The notes under the pieces are model-generated. The model did no database searches, had not been told where the DNA came from, and was given only the letters and a program-made list of their open reading frames with translations. 64,000 nt of DNA from Crossaster papposus (Eukaryota > Echinodermata > Asteroidea > Velatida > Solasteridae), in assembly GCA_037893245.1 (NCBI GenBank), contig JBAIAA010000243.1:1-64000 (forward strand), written 5' to 3'. This document shows positions 46,172 through 57,888 of this stretch, piece by piece; the first letter of the stretch is position 1, and every line of letters starts with the position of its first letter. The translations under genes were made by a program, and so were the position numbers.

Positions 46172-46497
46172 TCCTAGGTGGCTGGGGAAACACGTTGTCG
46201 CTTATCCTTAGCTGTTACGTCCCTAAACCACCCTCAACCGAATGCCCTGGTACACCGTTGGGTGGGCGTTCAAAATACTACGAGGCAGGTATCGTCAGTG
46301 CCACTGAACGTCGCCCCTTCTGGGTAGAGTACAAACAGGGCGTGGTGACAGTCGGCAAAGGAGGACAGGAGGAGGCTTTCATGGAGTGGGACGCCGCTGC
46401 GCATCATCGTCGCAACATAGCAACGCCGGTATACGTTGGTATAAGTTCTTGGGACCATGAACCAGCGAAGTGGGTGTTAAATCAATTCTGTGGCTAA
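46172..46497 (+). CDS. Secreted Methyltransf_FA-domain protein, exon 4 (terminal)
   Basis: The exon starts after the acceptor ttttctatag (46162-46171) and ends at TAA 46495-46497. It encodes residues 145-252: ILGGWGNTLSLILSCYVP, then GGRSKYYEAGIVSATERRPFWV, GVVTVGKGGQEEAFMEWD, and the closing PVYVGISSWDHEPAKW before NQFCG. These are the conserved blocks of the farnesoic acid O-methyltransferase-like domain. In animals other than crustaceans this is a non-catalytic, extracellular beta-sandwich-type domain of unknown ligand, so enzymatic activity should not be assumed. The alternative acceptor at 46177 would keep frame but lose LG. Intact copy of the broken exon at 255-582. Confidence 0.85.
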
Positions 46498-46553
46498 GAA
46501 ACCAAAAGCATGCGGGTAAAATGAGGATGATGTATAACAAGTTGATGGCGTCA

Positions 46554-46559
46554 AATAAA
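46554..46559 (+). other. Polyadenylation signal AATAAA
   Basis: AATAAA 57 bases after the stop, conserved in the paralogue at 638-643. Confidence 0.6.
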
Positions 46560-46771
46560 CTGCCAGGAATGTAATCTTTTACAGTGTAGAAGATGACTGA
46601 GACGTGTTAACATCACAGTTATTTTCACACGTGTGCTTATGGAAGTCACTAGTGGAGAAACCAAGATACCGAGAAAATTGGGGTAACGAGTTGAAGAAGG
46701 GCACACATGATAGATGTACTTATAAACTTTTAAATGTTAACAATTAACCCGTAAACTCACATCACTAAACT

Positions 46772-47082
46772 ACGGAAGACGGATAGTGCCACTTGATACT
46801 GATGAATATTTTTTTGAAAACGCGCGACAATATTATTTGTGTACCATTTATCTGGCGGCCGCCACTTAATCATGTGGCGGCCGCCACATAATATCTGGCG
46901 GCCGCTACATAACCGTGAGGACCATTACTCGAATCTTGCGACAATATTCGAATAGTATCGCCAGATATTATGGCCGCCAGATAATGAAGTGGTGGCCGCC
47001 AGATAAATGGTACAAAAAAATATTCTCGCGCATTTGCAAAAAATATATTCATCAGTATCCAGTGGCACTATCCGTCCTCCGT
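46772..47082. mobile_element. hAT-type MITE, copy in second duplicon
   Basis: Same element and same ACTAAACT target duplication as at 858-1168 (here at 46764-46771 and 47083-47090). Orthologous by duplication rather than an independent insertion. Confidence 0.85.
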
Positions 47083-47354
47083 ACTAAACTGATATTGATG
47101 TCTGTTTTAGGTCTGTCGTAAAACATGTAGGTCTACATAACAGCGACGTGATATCGTCCTATCGTTTTCAAAAAGGAAGAGCCTCGCTTGGATTTTGAAG
47201 AAAACTTGAAGCGTTTTCGGAGATAATCGGAACTAAAGAGGATTATCTCCTTTTAAAACTGAAAAAAATTGCAGTAAGTACATCTTCACATGATTCTATG
47301 AGAAGTAAATATTTTCATGAACCCAGTAATTAAAATTAACACGGTTAATTTATA

Positions 47355-47625
47355 CAAATAGGCACTTGGGGAGACAACTTAGCGTAAGTTTTTAGGTAAT
47401 AAGGAGACAGTGGCACTACTTAGGGAGACATTTCAGTGTCTCCCTAAGTGTCTAGCTACCCTAAAAAACAACATTTGGGAGTTATGTTTGCCCTAGAAGG
47501 ACAGATTTGTTGTCTAAATAGCATAAATCTCGAAGATCTTAGAGAAAAGAGTTAGGGTAAACAAGTTAGGACTGTTTTAAGTTTGTGTACACCTCTATGG
47601 GATTGTCTCCCTAAGTGCCTATTTG
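47355..47625. mobile_element. 271-bp MITE with CAAATAGGCACTT ends
   Basis: The TIRs caaataggcacttggggaga and its inverse ttgtctccctaagtgcctat have one or two mismatches. Internally a second gggagacatttcagtgtctc palindrome occurs. It is absent from the first duplicon, where a different element (1435-2016) occupies nearly the same point. No clear target duplication. Confidence 0.75.
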
Positions 47626-47636
47626 GAGGTAGTGTA

Positions 47637-48940
47637 ATCATCATTAATACAGTGTTTTAAAGCAAAATAGTGAAAAAAAGCGAAATCGAAAAAAAAAAAA
47701 TTGATAACATGTGTGGCTCTTCGTGAAAACGTTGACGATATTAAAGTCCATTAAGAATTGACGAGCATACCCAAGCATTTCTGTTAACCGAGATACATTG
47801 TAGTGGCAATTTGTTTATTGGGACTAATTTTCTTCCATAAATAAATTAACCGAAATCAACCTATGAGAAACATGTTAATTATTTGTTTTAAATGCACAAT
47901 GTATATTGAAAGGCACGTATTTTCGACACCTAATGCACCATTTCAAAATTCGGAACGGAAAGTGAGCGGAACTTCTGATCCTGTCTGACCTATCGATAAG
48001 GCGAACGAAGTGGAACCATGTAGCTGAAAAAAAGTATAGCTTCATGGTGAAACATAGAAGCCCAGTGTTTGGTGGTCAGGAGTAAATTACACCTAGGTGT
48101 AATAAATTGTATCCAAAGATCAACGGGCTGGCCGCTTGACATGATTGGTAATGGTTTTGACTGGTGTTTGTTTAAAGGTTTTTAAAAATGTTTTTAGCAC
48201 TATTACATTTTCTTATGTAGTTTAATTTTTTTAATTTTATTTGTAATTGTTTGTTTGTTGTTGTCTTGTTTAATTACGTGCTGTTTTTGTTGGCTTTGTG
48301 TTTGTCCTGTTTTGTTTTGTCTTGCAGTATATTTTCTTGTTTTATGTTTTGTCCCATGTTGTGCATCACTTGTTGTCTTGTCCTGTTTTTGTTTGTTTGG
48401 TTTAGTTGTGTGCTTTTGTATCCTGACTTATGAGGCATTGTGTCGTGTCTTGTTTTGTTGTTTGTCTTGCCTTGCTCAATTTGTTTCTTTGGATATGTCA
48501 AAAGTCTTATATAATGTGCAATGTTATTGTTTTAGTTTTTAATTTTATAAATTTATTTTCACAATTTGATGTGGGGTGACAGGGGTTTAACCATTGCAAT
48601 TTGTATCACTTTTGTTTTCTCAATGCCCATCTTTATTGTGGTATTGTTCTTTATGGCATGAATATAATAATAATAATAAATATAATAATAATATTAATTT
48701 ATTAGTGTCATTTATCAATTTTACAGTTTAAGAGTTGCCCGTATCTACCTCCATCAGTGTTGCCACTGCTTAAAAGATCTTTCAAGATCTTGACAGATTA
48801 AATGTAAACTAAGTATATGTAAATGTACTTTATTAGGTTTACACTCGGTTGTGTACTGATTAACATAGGCTTGAAAGATCTTGAAAGATTTTGAATGCGG
48901 ATCTTGAAAGAAATGAAAATAACGAGTGGTCACACTGATC
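47637..48940. repeat. Second segmental duplicon, 3' part
   Basis: 47637-48140 matches 2016-2535. 48150-48210, 48510-48650 and 48770-48940 match 8202-8480. A T-rich segment full of ttgtcttg and tgttttg words (48240-48500) and an ataataataa tract (48660-48710) are extra here. No gene seen. Confidence 0.75.
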
Positions 48941-49740
48941 TCCGTACCCGTATGTACTATTGGCCGAACATCGTTAATGGTTCAATCACAACATGGCAAC
49001 AAGGCTGCGGCTATTGCGCAGTCTAACAATGAATTTTGAAGCAACATTTCGATTATTTTTAATGATAGTGTAGTATTAAATTACAACTAACAAACCGATA
49101 AAGAGTCAATATTATCAGGTATTTCGACTGGCTGTAAACAAACATTGCGTAACATCGAGCGAAAGATAATTCTCGTAAATTCTTTAATATATACGTCATA
49201 ATTTTGGCAAACACAAATTCAAGCATCGCTTGAGGGCGCAATAATGACTTGCTCATGACTTCGACTGTGCTCATATCAGGGTGCACCACACCAATAATAA
49301 ATTACTATACGCGCAATGCTCAATATTTTTTTGTGATCCCTCAGATAGCTTTGAACAAGAGGTCCCTGTGGCCTATTATGTGGGACTGATTGTAGAAATG
49401 TTTGTGGAGATCAAGTATAAGTGACTTGTGTCTTACAACTGGGGAATGTATTCACACACACAAAAAGACCAACATATGTAAGTATATTTGGCATAGAGGC
49501 GGGGGCCCCGGCCGGGTCCTACATTTAGACCTGGGCCCAAAAATTGACGACCATTTTAGGGGTGTTTTGGGGGAGGGGAATATAATTTTTTGTAGTAAAT
49601 CAACCCTAGTGAAATTGAAAAGGAAATGGCCCTAGGGTTCTTAATCATTGATTTTCAGTGAAAAATACATTGCCACTCTACCCTGGCCCTGAGCGTCGCG
49701 AGGCGGCAATGTTTATGTCTGATTTTGCGGTATAGTAGCC
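48941..49740. other. No gene seen
   Basis: The sequence is unique, with only short frames lacking domains. The part at 49490-49640 has a CCCGGCC-rich start and then a purine-rich stretch, with no signal I can name. Confidence 0.45.
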
Positions 49741-49873
49741 TTGGTCAAGGCGTTCATCGTTACCCGTCCGTACGTACAGCGCAGCGGTAATCGGAGCTCA
49801 AACAACGACCCGGCGCGCGGCCACTATTATATGCAAATTAACTGAAGATATATGAACGCCTTGGATCAATCTT
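49741..49873. mobile_element. Small MITE-like inverted repeat
   Basis: ccttggtcaaggcgttcat on the left and atgaacgccttggatcaa on the right bound about 130 bases rich in CpG. No coding. Target duplication not resolved. Confidence 0.5.
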
Positions 49874-50538
49874 TAAGTTGAGGTTTGGGGGAGGTGCTTA
49901 TTATGCTAATAAATTAAGCTGACTTTTATAGTCGTTTTCTTATTGGTCGATCGTTGCGTAGAAACTGCATAATTTGAGCTAGCGGTGGAAGGTTATAGCT
50001 AGCTCGCAAGTGTTTACGAACACCGCCATCATGGACATAATATTTTATCGGAACAATTTGAGTGATTTTTACGAAGGCTTACACATGAAGACTTGAACTG
50101 TCTTGCTTGATTGGTGAGGGTCGCAGTTATTTTCGCTCGTTTTGCTGGGTATTTGCTTGAATGTTGACAATGTTATGGTTAAAACTAGTTGTGTTTGGCT
50201 GCTTAGTTTTAAGTTTCAACCGCGGCGACTGGAGAAAGCCGCGACTCTATTGAAACGTGTCAAACTCGGCCCTACATTATATCGCACGCATATCAAGCTA
50301 AGAAACGTGCCTCGGTAAAACGCGGAACTCTGATAATTAAATGCCTTGCCGGCTGAATTTTGCCAAGAAAATAATGAGAGGAGTTATTGAGGATATAAGA
50401 CACTTGTCCCTGTTTAAATTACGATATTGCGATCATTTTGAAGGTTGGTTCTGCAGCCGTAAACATGCCCCCTCCCCACAGCGTTGGACCATGCTTTGAC
50501 CATACAATGTGGCGATAACGCACAGACCAGCATGCCGA

Positions 50539-50808
50539 TTATGCGGCGATAAGAAACTGGCCAAACACGTTGAAAAACGCTGAGTACCTGGCCGTACGTG
50601 CGAGATCCGAGCGAAATGGAGCTGCCTGATAAATGACGGATTTTCCATAACCTGTCGGCAAATTCACAAAAACATCGTGAACACGAAGAAAGGATTCTAA
50701 GGCCTTTCGCTGCTCAGGTCTAAAATCTTCGAGAGATAATATTTTCGCTGCAGAATACAAACAACACGACAGATCTTCGGACGACAGACGACGCTGAATA
50801 TCCGTCAT
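50539..50808 (-). CDS. RecQ-like DNA helicase, N-terminal fragment or first exon
   Basis: ATG at 50808 lies in a good context (A at -3). The protein begins MTDIQRRLSSEDL and then reads LEDFRPEQRKALESFLRVHDVFVNLPTGYGKSVIYQ. FRPEQ is the RecQ motif 0 and LPTGYGKS is helicase motif I (Walker A). After YQAAPF the similarity stops, and the frame ends 26 codons later. A possible donor CAG|GTACTC lies at 50588/50587. No motif II (DExH) or later motifs were seen to the left. It is either the first exon of a spliced RecQ-like gene or a truncated copy, as such genes are often multiplied in invertebrates. Confidence 0.6.
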   Translation of the reverse strand: MTDIQRRLSSEDLSCCLYSAAKILSLEDFRPEQRKALESFLRVHDVFVNLPTGYGKSVIYQAAPFRSDLARTARYSAFFNVFGQFLIAA

Positions 50809-50881
50809 TTTGTCTTAAATGTCATGCTGCAAAAAAGTAACTGCATCAAATTTGATGACGTCGGAATTCAACCGCGTTGTG

Positions 50882-50886
50882 ATTGG
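50882..50886 (-). promoter_or_regulatory. CCAAT box upstream of the RecQ-like start
   Basis: ATTGG on the plus strand reads CCAAT on the minus strand, 74-78 bases before the ATG at 50808, in CpG-bearing surroundings. Suggests a genuine promoter, but was not tested. Confidence 0.35.
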
Positions 50887-51230
50887 ACACTCCACATCTG
50901 AGCCCCGCCTATACTTATCTGTATTCGCATACGAGGTCATGCGCTAGAAATGTGGCGCAAAATATAGGAAAAACATAAGATTTCAAAAACGGTTGATCCA
51001 AGGCGAAAAAGTCGCTTCAGTTGATTTGCATAAATAGTGACCGTATGAGGTCGCTGTTCCTGCTGTACCTTTGCAAGGGGAGCGCGAGCTAGCAGCATTA
51101 TGCGGGGCGCGCGGAGTGGCGTGTATTTCTGGACCGATAACGACGGACGGATAACGACGAACGCGGCTATACTGTACTGGCACACGAAAAATGTTGGTTT
51201 CATTTTTAGTCCCATTAGTACAATTTGCCA

Positions 51231-51249
51231 CCCCCCCCCCCCCCCCCCC
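51231..51249 (+). repeat. Poly-C run
   Basis: About 19 consecutive C bases. Confidence 0.9.
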
Positions 51250-53622
51250 AATAACAAATCCTGCGTACGAGCCTGAAGTACAACCTAACCAGACATATCA
51301 TTGAAAGTAAGCTCACACACTAAAAGAATAAAGTTCGCCTACAACAACAACAACAATAGTCTGTTGCTTCGACAGTGAGGCCAAAGCAACTAATTACGAA
51401 GTAGAAACCAAGCCGAAAGAAGTGCCGGCCTAACCCGGCCCTGTATCAATTTGATACAATAATTAAACCTCTATGGTTATATTGGTGCACCCCGGTACGG
51501 TACGAGCAAAGCAGGCTACAAACTTCGAATGCATTATAAAGTGTCCGTAAGTTGTTTTACAAAATGAATGGGTATAGGTATTATCAGAGAATATAAAAAA
51601 TGTCACATTATAATGAGAACCCCTGCAACTTTTATTAATTTACCACAGCAATGTTTATATGGCATATCTTTCGGTCTTGCACATTGCCGGCGACCGGAGA
51701 TCTACCAGAATGCTATATCGATCACCGTGACACGCGGTTTCAAACCCAAGCCTGGGCTCCGTTCAGCGGCTCTATCATCATTGCCAAACTGCATGAACAA
51801 AACCAAATTGAAGACGAAGGTGGGGTTTGAAAAACGGTCCTGGAACCGCCCACACACGGGTGGTTTATTACAATAACAACCGAATTAAGGATGAATCCGT
51901 CATAATGAATGAATAGGTACTTTTTGTGGTTTCGGGCTGCGCTCTACTTTTCAATAAAATGACTAACACTTCCAATGAGACCACTCCCAATGATTATCAA
52001 AACATGAAATATCCTGGATTGGAACGTATAGAAAAAACATTTCCTCTGAACAGCAGATAACATCACGTGACGCCAACCATGCGCGAACAGACTGGTTGAC
52101 GTCTACTTTTCAATAAATAAAAAAAGTCAACAGTGCGTGAAATATTTTAGAGCATTATCATCGATAGACCCACAGCACTGTATGGAATTCGATCAGGGCC
52201 TTTCACCATAGGAAGACAACTAGTTTCACCTGTGCATGAATCACGTGGTGCTCCTGACCATGAAGGATAAACTATCTGTGTGTGCATAATGTACATTGTA
52301 TGTATACATGTGCAAGCGGTCATTTGTACGGACCAGAAACGTGCTCTCTGTTACGTCTCTGTTGGCGCGGGCGGGGCAAGCTTCCACTGGTTTATCCACT
52401 CAAGTCGCGCTATATCAGTATCGGAGGAATTGAAGATAACCCATCTTCAGTGTGGTAAGTACTGTTGTCATTACCATGGAGGAACTACATACCGTTTTGC
52501 GGGGTAAACTGTTGAACGTGGGAAAACTAAAGGCAGTTCAGAATATATAGATATCGTCAACACTGACTGAGGAAGCCCGAAGTGAACTCTCAGTCTCAAG
52601 GTGCATGTACATGTACAAGTATGTGTACGTACATGTACATGTAGGTCAGAATGTGAACAACGCCCTTACAAGTAAAAGACTCACAGGTGAAAATCTATAT
52701 GAGCTACGAGCATTTACCCTTGATATATATAGCTGGTATTTACCCTTAATATATTGCTTGTCGAAAAAAAAAAGTTGGTCAATGTCATGGCAAGTAAATT
52801 GTTAGCGGAGCGGTAGCCTCTAGTATTTATGATGAGTACTCGAATCACCTCGGCGAGATACACAGTTAATCACGGAAGAACTTACTTGTTAAAACAATAC
52901 AAATGCTCATAATTTATATAAATACACGTTCATGTTGACTTCCTAGATTGAGAAGCCTACATAACACAATCTTTACTGATCGATCGGACACCATACGTTT
53001 TCCTAATATGGGGAGGAAAATTAACAGAACTTCCCGTTAGTTCGGGTACGGTAATTTTGTCATCATTGAGATATAACGGGACATGAGCGATTGCTGTCCA
53101 TGAGCAATTGCTGTCAATCATAAAAACCGGCCGTACGCGGCACATGCAGGCAAACAAGTCAATCGAATAGAGCCCAATTACTAGGCACTTGAATAATATT
53201 TTTCAATTTAAGCCATGTTTAGATACAGGTTTGGTCGTGAGTATATACCAAATATACATATACATGTACATGTAACTGAAGTTTCTCAATCAAAAGGAAC
53301 TTGAACCAAAACCGAAAGAATTCCATTGTTTCAATATTTGCTCAATCCAAGCAGCATCAGTACTGTTTGTCAATATTATGAAACAAGGCACAACACCATA
53401 TTAACGGCAAGCACAATATTGCACAAACATGGATGTAGATAAACCTTTATAGTGCATTTGCTTCTTTACGTTTGGAGAGTATGGCTAGAACGAGTAAACA
53501 CATTTCACTGATAATCTATTACATATTCCAGCTCACCGCATACCCGAGTTTTGACATCGGTACGACTTGTGCAGACATGCCACTTCTGATGACCCGAACC
53601 AGCGGGTGATTTGACCTTTAAT
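51250..53622. other. No gene seen
   Basis: Only isolated frames without domains. A tgtacatgtac-type microsatellite-like stretch lies at 52603-52645. A caacaacaacaac run is at 51342-51356. Confidence 0.45.
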
Positions 53623-53803
53623 CTACGAGATCCGAAGGCGTAGCCCGAACTCGGGATTTTGCGACATACAACCACGGTTGCGTTGAATTGGTGGAACCAT
53701 TCCTTTCTCTATGGTTGAACTACATGGGACATTTAAATGTAACGCGGTGAAAATTAAGTACATGTAATACGGAGACGGCAGACATTCCCCACGCAGATGC
53801 AGC

Positions 53804-54298
53804 ATGGGGAACGTGCAGAAACGTTTTACGACCGTGGACAAGGTTCTCCTTATGTGCGAGCTGGGGGATTTAATCGAAATACTTCACCCACATTCCTCCT
53901 TCAATCACTGGGCAGTCTACGTCGGTGATGGTGCCGTCATTCACGTGCGACAGCCCTGGATCAGGCGAGAGTCTCTGCAGAGCGCTGCCGGGTTGGATCA
54001 TGGAAACTACTGCACCAAACTCGTCCGAATCAACAACTACAAACACATCAGGGTTTTGAAACAAGTGCCCCAGTCGACTCAGAAAATCGTCGATTCGGCT
54101 AAGGAGCAGCTTGGGATGGAGTGGTACAACATGCAGTTTTACGGTTGTGAGATGTTCGCCGTTCGGTGCCGTTTCGGAGTGAAGGTGGACATTTGGAAGG
54201 AATTTTACAAATCGACTGAAATTGAGAGGCCGTCTGAATCGGCTGTGGCACTCTCTAATCCTCTTATTACCTATGGACACCAACAACACGAATTCTAA
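53804..54298 (+). CDS. LRAT/H-REV107-type (NlpC/P60) protein, single exon
   Basis: This is a 164-residue intronless frame with the LRAT-family layout. GDLIEILHP (residues 21-29) is the typical entry. HWAVYVGDG holds the first catalytic His (H35), VIHV the second (H47), and YGCEMFAVRCRFG the catalytic Cys (C115; the usual context is NCEHF). Family enzymes act as thiol acyltransferases or phospholipases on lipids through a Cys-His-His triad. The protein lacks the C-terminal membrane helix of vertebrate PLAAT enzymes and ends polar. The start at 53804 gives MGN, a possible N-myristoylation site. Met17 just before CELGDL is an alternative that would match the shorter N-terminus of relatives. Confidence 0.85.
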   Translation: MGNVQKRFTTVDKVLLMCELGDLIEILHPHSSFNHWAVYVGDGAVIHVRQPWIRRESLQSAAGLDHGNYCTKLVRINNYKHIRVLKQVPQSTQKIVDSAKEQLGMEWYNMQFYGCEMFAVRCRFGVKVDIWKEFYKSTEIERPSESAVALSNPLITYGHQQHEF

Positions 54299-54521
54299 CT
54301 AAACTGTTGTATAATGTTTACTAATTATCTGCTAGGGGAATAATTATACTGTACAGCTTCATTGTACACCGTCTACTCTGCTATCATCAAATAGCAGTCT
54401 TCGGATAACAGTATCCTCATTATTAATGGTTTCTGCATGAATATACATCAAGCACAAAACATGTTTGATGCTATTAAGTTGCTAACCCACAACAGCCCTC
54501 GTCGTTTTACCTCCTCCCAAA

Positions 54522-54527
54522 AATAAA
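54522..54527 (+). other. Polyadenylation signal AATAAA for the LRAT-type gene
   Basis: AATAAA 224 bases after the stop; another follows at 54581-54586. Confidence 0.45.
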
Positions 54528-54589
54528 ATAATATAAAGTTTATATATCGGATGAGCGAACAGTTTAGGTCCCACTCGTATAATAAAACT

Positions 54590-55140
54590 TACTGCTGTAC
54601 ATGTACACGTAAACGTAACGTGTAACGGTCTGTGGCTTGAATTTCAACTCCTTCTGATCAAGAAAGTAGATTACATTATTAGTGCATTACATGTACACAT
54701 ACATTGTACAAACTACAGAGGGAATAAACTTTGGCCATAGTTGTATTATGTTGAATATAGATAAGATATTGCCATAATTATGTACTTTTGTACTAGTAAC
54801 TCTTCTTGCTTCTTTTGGTGCCAGTTTCACTGGATTAGTTTCCATGCATGACTAAACAGAAGACAATTCAAGAAAGGCTATTTCAAAGAACACCACCGTT
54901 GTCTTAATTTAAATTGCTTTTTTAATTTAATTCAAATGTTTAGAATAAACACGAAGTTTAAAAGCTAATACAATTATTGTATGTGTCTTTTGTTAGACAA
55001 TGATTGTGTTCTTTTAAATTTGCATCGAGTGTTTCTATAAAACGCGATTCAACTTATTCAAAGTCCTTGGATCCACTGATGAGGCTACATGCAATTATGC
55101 GAGCGATGTACATGTACTGATTCATAATTCATTCAAAGTA
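54590..55140. other. No gene seen
   Basis: AT-rich, with tgtacatgtacacgtaaac-like microsatellite words near 54597. Nothing coding. Confidence 0.5.
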
Positions 55141-55376
55141 CACTGAACAAAAATATAAATGCCCCCAAAATGGTAATTTGTCTTTATTTGTAAACAACAT
55201 TTGTGTCCGTCTCTGCCAGTGAGGAATTGCTCAGTGATGCAGTGATTCCACCAACAACACAGATGTGGGTGGAATCACTGCATCACTGAGCAATTCCTCA
55301 CTGGCAGAGATTGACACAAATGTTTACAAATCAAGACAAATAACTAATTTGGGGGCCTATATATTTTTGTTCAGTG
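55141..55376. mobile_element. Palindromic Tc1/mariner-like MITE
   Basis: The ends CACTGAACAAAAATATAAAT and TTTTTGTTCAGTG are flanked by TA (55139-55140, 55377-55378). The whole element folds on itself: the left ctctgccagtgaggaattgc pairs with its inverse on the right, with a centre near 55258. CACTGAACAAAAATATAAA ends are known from Tc1-group elements. Confidence 0.85.
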
Positions 55377-56950
55377 TATAATTATTCTCTCGCTTGTCAT
55401 TATATGAATGTAAAGTGAAATGATACAGATAAGGGAAACAAAAAGAAAAACACTAGTATTATAGTTTCAATTTCCTCCAATATTTTCATTTTATTATCAA
55501 GCCAAAGCATCTAAGAGTCCACCTAAGCACTATTGGGTACATTGTAATTAATATTATCCAGAAAAAACTAACCCTGTAAGCTAGTGTCATCACGTAAGTT
55601 CCAATAAAGTAAACAAAATGCCCCAGTTGGTTTTTTTAGATTAAGATAATGCTCATTGATTAGTACATAATGTAAATGTTTTTACAGTTTGAAACAGTTG
55701 CACGCTTGATTTACGAATGGCGTCAATTGTGCGAACCCCACTCGAAGCGAATAGTCTAGCATTGAAACCTCCACTTCAGCCTTCAGGCGATATCAAGTCA
55801 CAAAATCACTGCAGCATTTTTCATTTACAACGTATATTTGGGGTAAAAAAAAGATCACAGCTGCAGCCTAATAAACATCTGTTCACCAACATGATTTATG
55901 ACCGAGTCTTAGGACATTTGTTTTTGTGTAAAGCAAAGTCCTGTTAGACTACAGAACAAATTGTGAAATTTTTAACATGGTCCCAAATAATGCTTTCAAG
56001 GCTAAAACTAATCAAAATTCCATCACCGTTTTAACGATGGGGCGAATTTCATGAACTATTGTTATTGTCTATTTATCGATACATGTATTTGCGTTGTTTT
56101 TTTATGAAAACGAATAAATATTGCAATATCTATATCCTATCCCGAAAAAACAACACATTAAAATCCCCCGTTAGTATGAACCAAATTGACAAACTTATCC
56201 TCAAGTGCGTTCATCAACTTCAACGTGTTTATGAAGGGGCGCTTTGGTGCGCTTACTGACTTTAGCATTTTCACGTAGAAGCAACTGGCTTTTAGCATTT
56301 CACAAAGAGGTCCAGTTGAAAATTGTATTCATTTAAATTATCTTACAGCCACAGGGGCAAATTTGCTTATTTATTAGATTGTTTTTTTGTTTAGTTTCGT
56401 TTATTAGGTGCTTCTATTAATTGATTAATTGTGCAAAACTAATCACTTATTTTTCTTAAAGTTTTTTACATTCAAGAAGATTAAAATCTCTTGTGTCTTT
56501 GTTAAATGAAAAACGGACAAACGTTTTGTTTTTTTAGAAAGTGAAGGGCGAAATTCGCCCCCTTCGTGAAAGCGGTGACGAAATTTAACACTTCCTTAAT
56601 CAATTCAAGACAAAATACAACACAACGGGTTCCAAATGGTTAATTATGTTACCTACATTGAACAACATGCCTAACAAATATTTACATCTATTTACTGAGG
56701 GATGCCACTGGTTTTGGAAGATACAGTAAGCCATGTGTAGTCCATCAAAATCCACAAGGGCAGTTGTAGTTGATTTTTACAGATTTGGTCCTAGAATTAA
56801 TAGAGCTTTGTGCAGTCTTGGCAAACTTTATCCTGCACTAGTAAAATTCAGTAGGAAGTTGGGTTATAATGACAAATGTTGATAAGCACTGGTAATGAAA
56901 CACATGTACACATGTACATACACTTTTAGACTCGGAATTGAGAAATGCAT
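55377..56950. other. No gene seen
   Basis: AT-rich. The frames at 55717-55947 and 56059-56259 show no recognisable domain. The 3' UTR of the ATF4-like gene probably extends into the right part, but no clear AATAAA was found on the minus strand close to its stop. Confidence 0.4.
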
Positions 56951-56976
56951 TTGTGTTTGTTTACCTGGCTACCCCA

Positions 56977-57014
56977 TAATAATAATAATAATAATAATAA
57001 AAATAATAATAAAA
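56977..57014 (+). repeat. (ATA)n microsatellite
   Basis: aataataataat run, interrupted by aaaa, in the presumed 3' UTR of the ATF4-like gene. Confidence 0.85.
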
Positions 57015-57052
57015 CAACTATGGCAAAAAGCATATTTACAGACTGACAACCA

Positions 57053-57888
57053 TTACTTCCGTAAAATCTTCAGCTCTCCCTTGACCTTGTACAATTCTGC
57101 CATCAATTCTTTCAGGTATTTGATCTCCCTAGTGAGAGAATCAACCTTATCCTTGAGCTCTTTATTCTTTCCTTCCATTTCCGACTGTTCACCCATTAGA
57201 CCATCAGCCTCCACACGCTTCTTCTGACGATACCTGGTGGCAGCCACCTTATTTTGATCCCGCTTCTTGTTTTTCTTGATTCCGGGGTCATTGACAGTCC
57301 TAAGCTTGGGCTTCGCTCGGACTTTCTTCTGAGGAGTGGACCGCTTGCTTTTCTGCTGCTCTTCCTCCTCTGGCTCAGCTGGGGTCTCGGGGGGAGCAGA
57401 GTCGGACTCGGAGTCAGACTCAGGGTCAGAATCGGGGTCAGACTGAGGGCCGAAAAGCTCATTCTGGTTTTTCATTGGCAGATCTACGTTGTAAATGGTT
57501 GTTAGTCCTTCAGCTATTTGCCATAGCTGCTCTTCGGCTGTCAGGGGGACAGCCTCGGGGCTGGGCGACTCCATGCTGCTTGACGAGGTTGATGGGGCTG
57601 GGGACATGGAGGAGTCGAGGGAATACAGGCATCCTGCTGGAGACAGCGCTACAAGATCTGGAGCCTGCTGCTCACCTGGAGATGGAGGTTGCGGAGGGAT
57701 GCGATCATCCACCATCAGAGTTTGCAGCAGCTCCTCAGCTGGCTCAATGGAGGTATCCTTGTCATTGGAGAAGGACAAGGGAACAGTGGTCAGCAGGTCA
57801 GACGGCATGATGTCCACTGCATCGATCCACTGAGTCAGCGAGATCTTCTCGGACATCCATTCGGGGAGTTCTTCATAAAGAGAACTCC
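57053..57888 (-). CDS. atf4: ATF4-like bZIP transcription factor, terminal coding exon
   Basis: The exon begins after the acceptor cttttgtag (AG at 57890-57889) and ends at TAA 57055-57053. Joined in phase 1 to 58666 it completes a 338-residue protein. WMSEKISLTQWIDAVDIMPSDLL resembles the ATF4 activation region. Then come a Ser/Pro-rich stretch (SLDSSMSPAPSTSSSS), an acidic Asp/Ser run, and a basic linker. The bZIP domain (about 266-338) has a basic region with NKVAATRYRQKKR, identical in key residues to ATF4/ATF5, followed by leucine heptads to KELMAELYKVKGE. ATF4 proteins bind CRE/CARE sites as dimers and drive the integrated stress response. The canonical DSGxxxS degron is not exact here. 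Confidence 0.92.

Noticed and set aside
48251..48542. Cys/Leu/Phe-rich frame resembling a membrane protein
   Set aside because: Arises from a ttgtcttg-type pyrimidine-rich low-complexity stretch; both strands are open.
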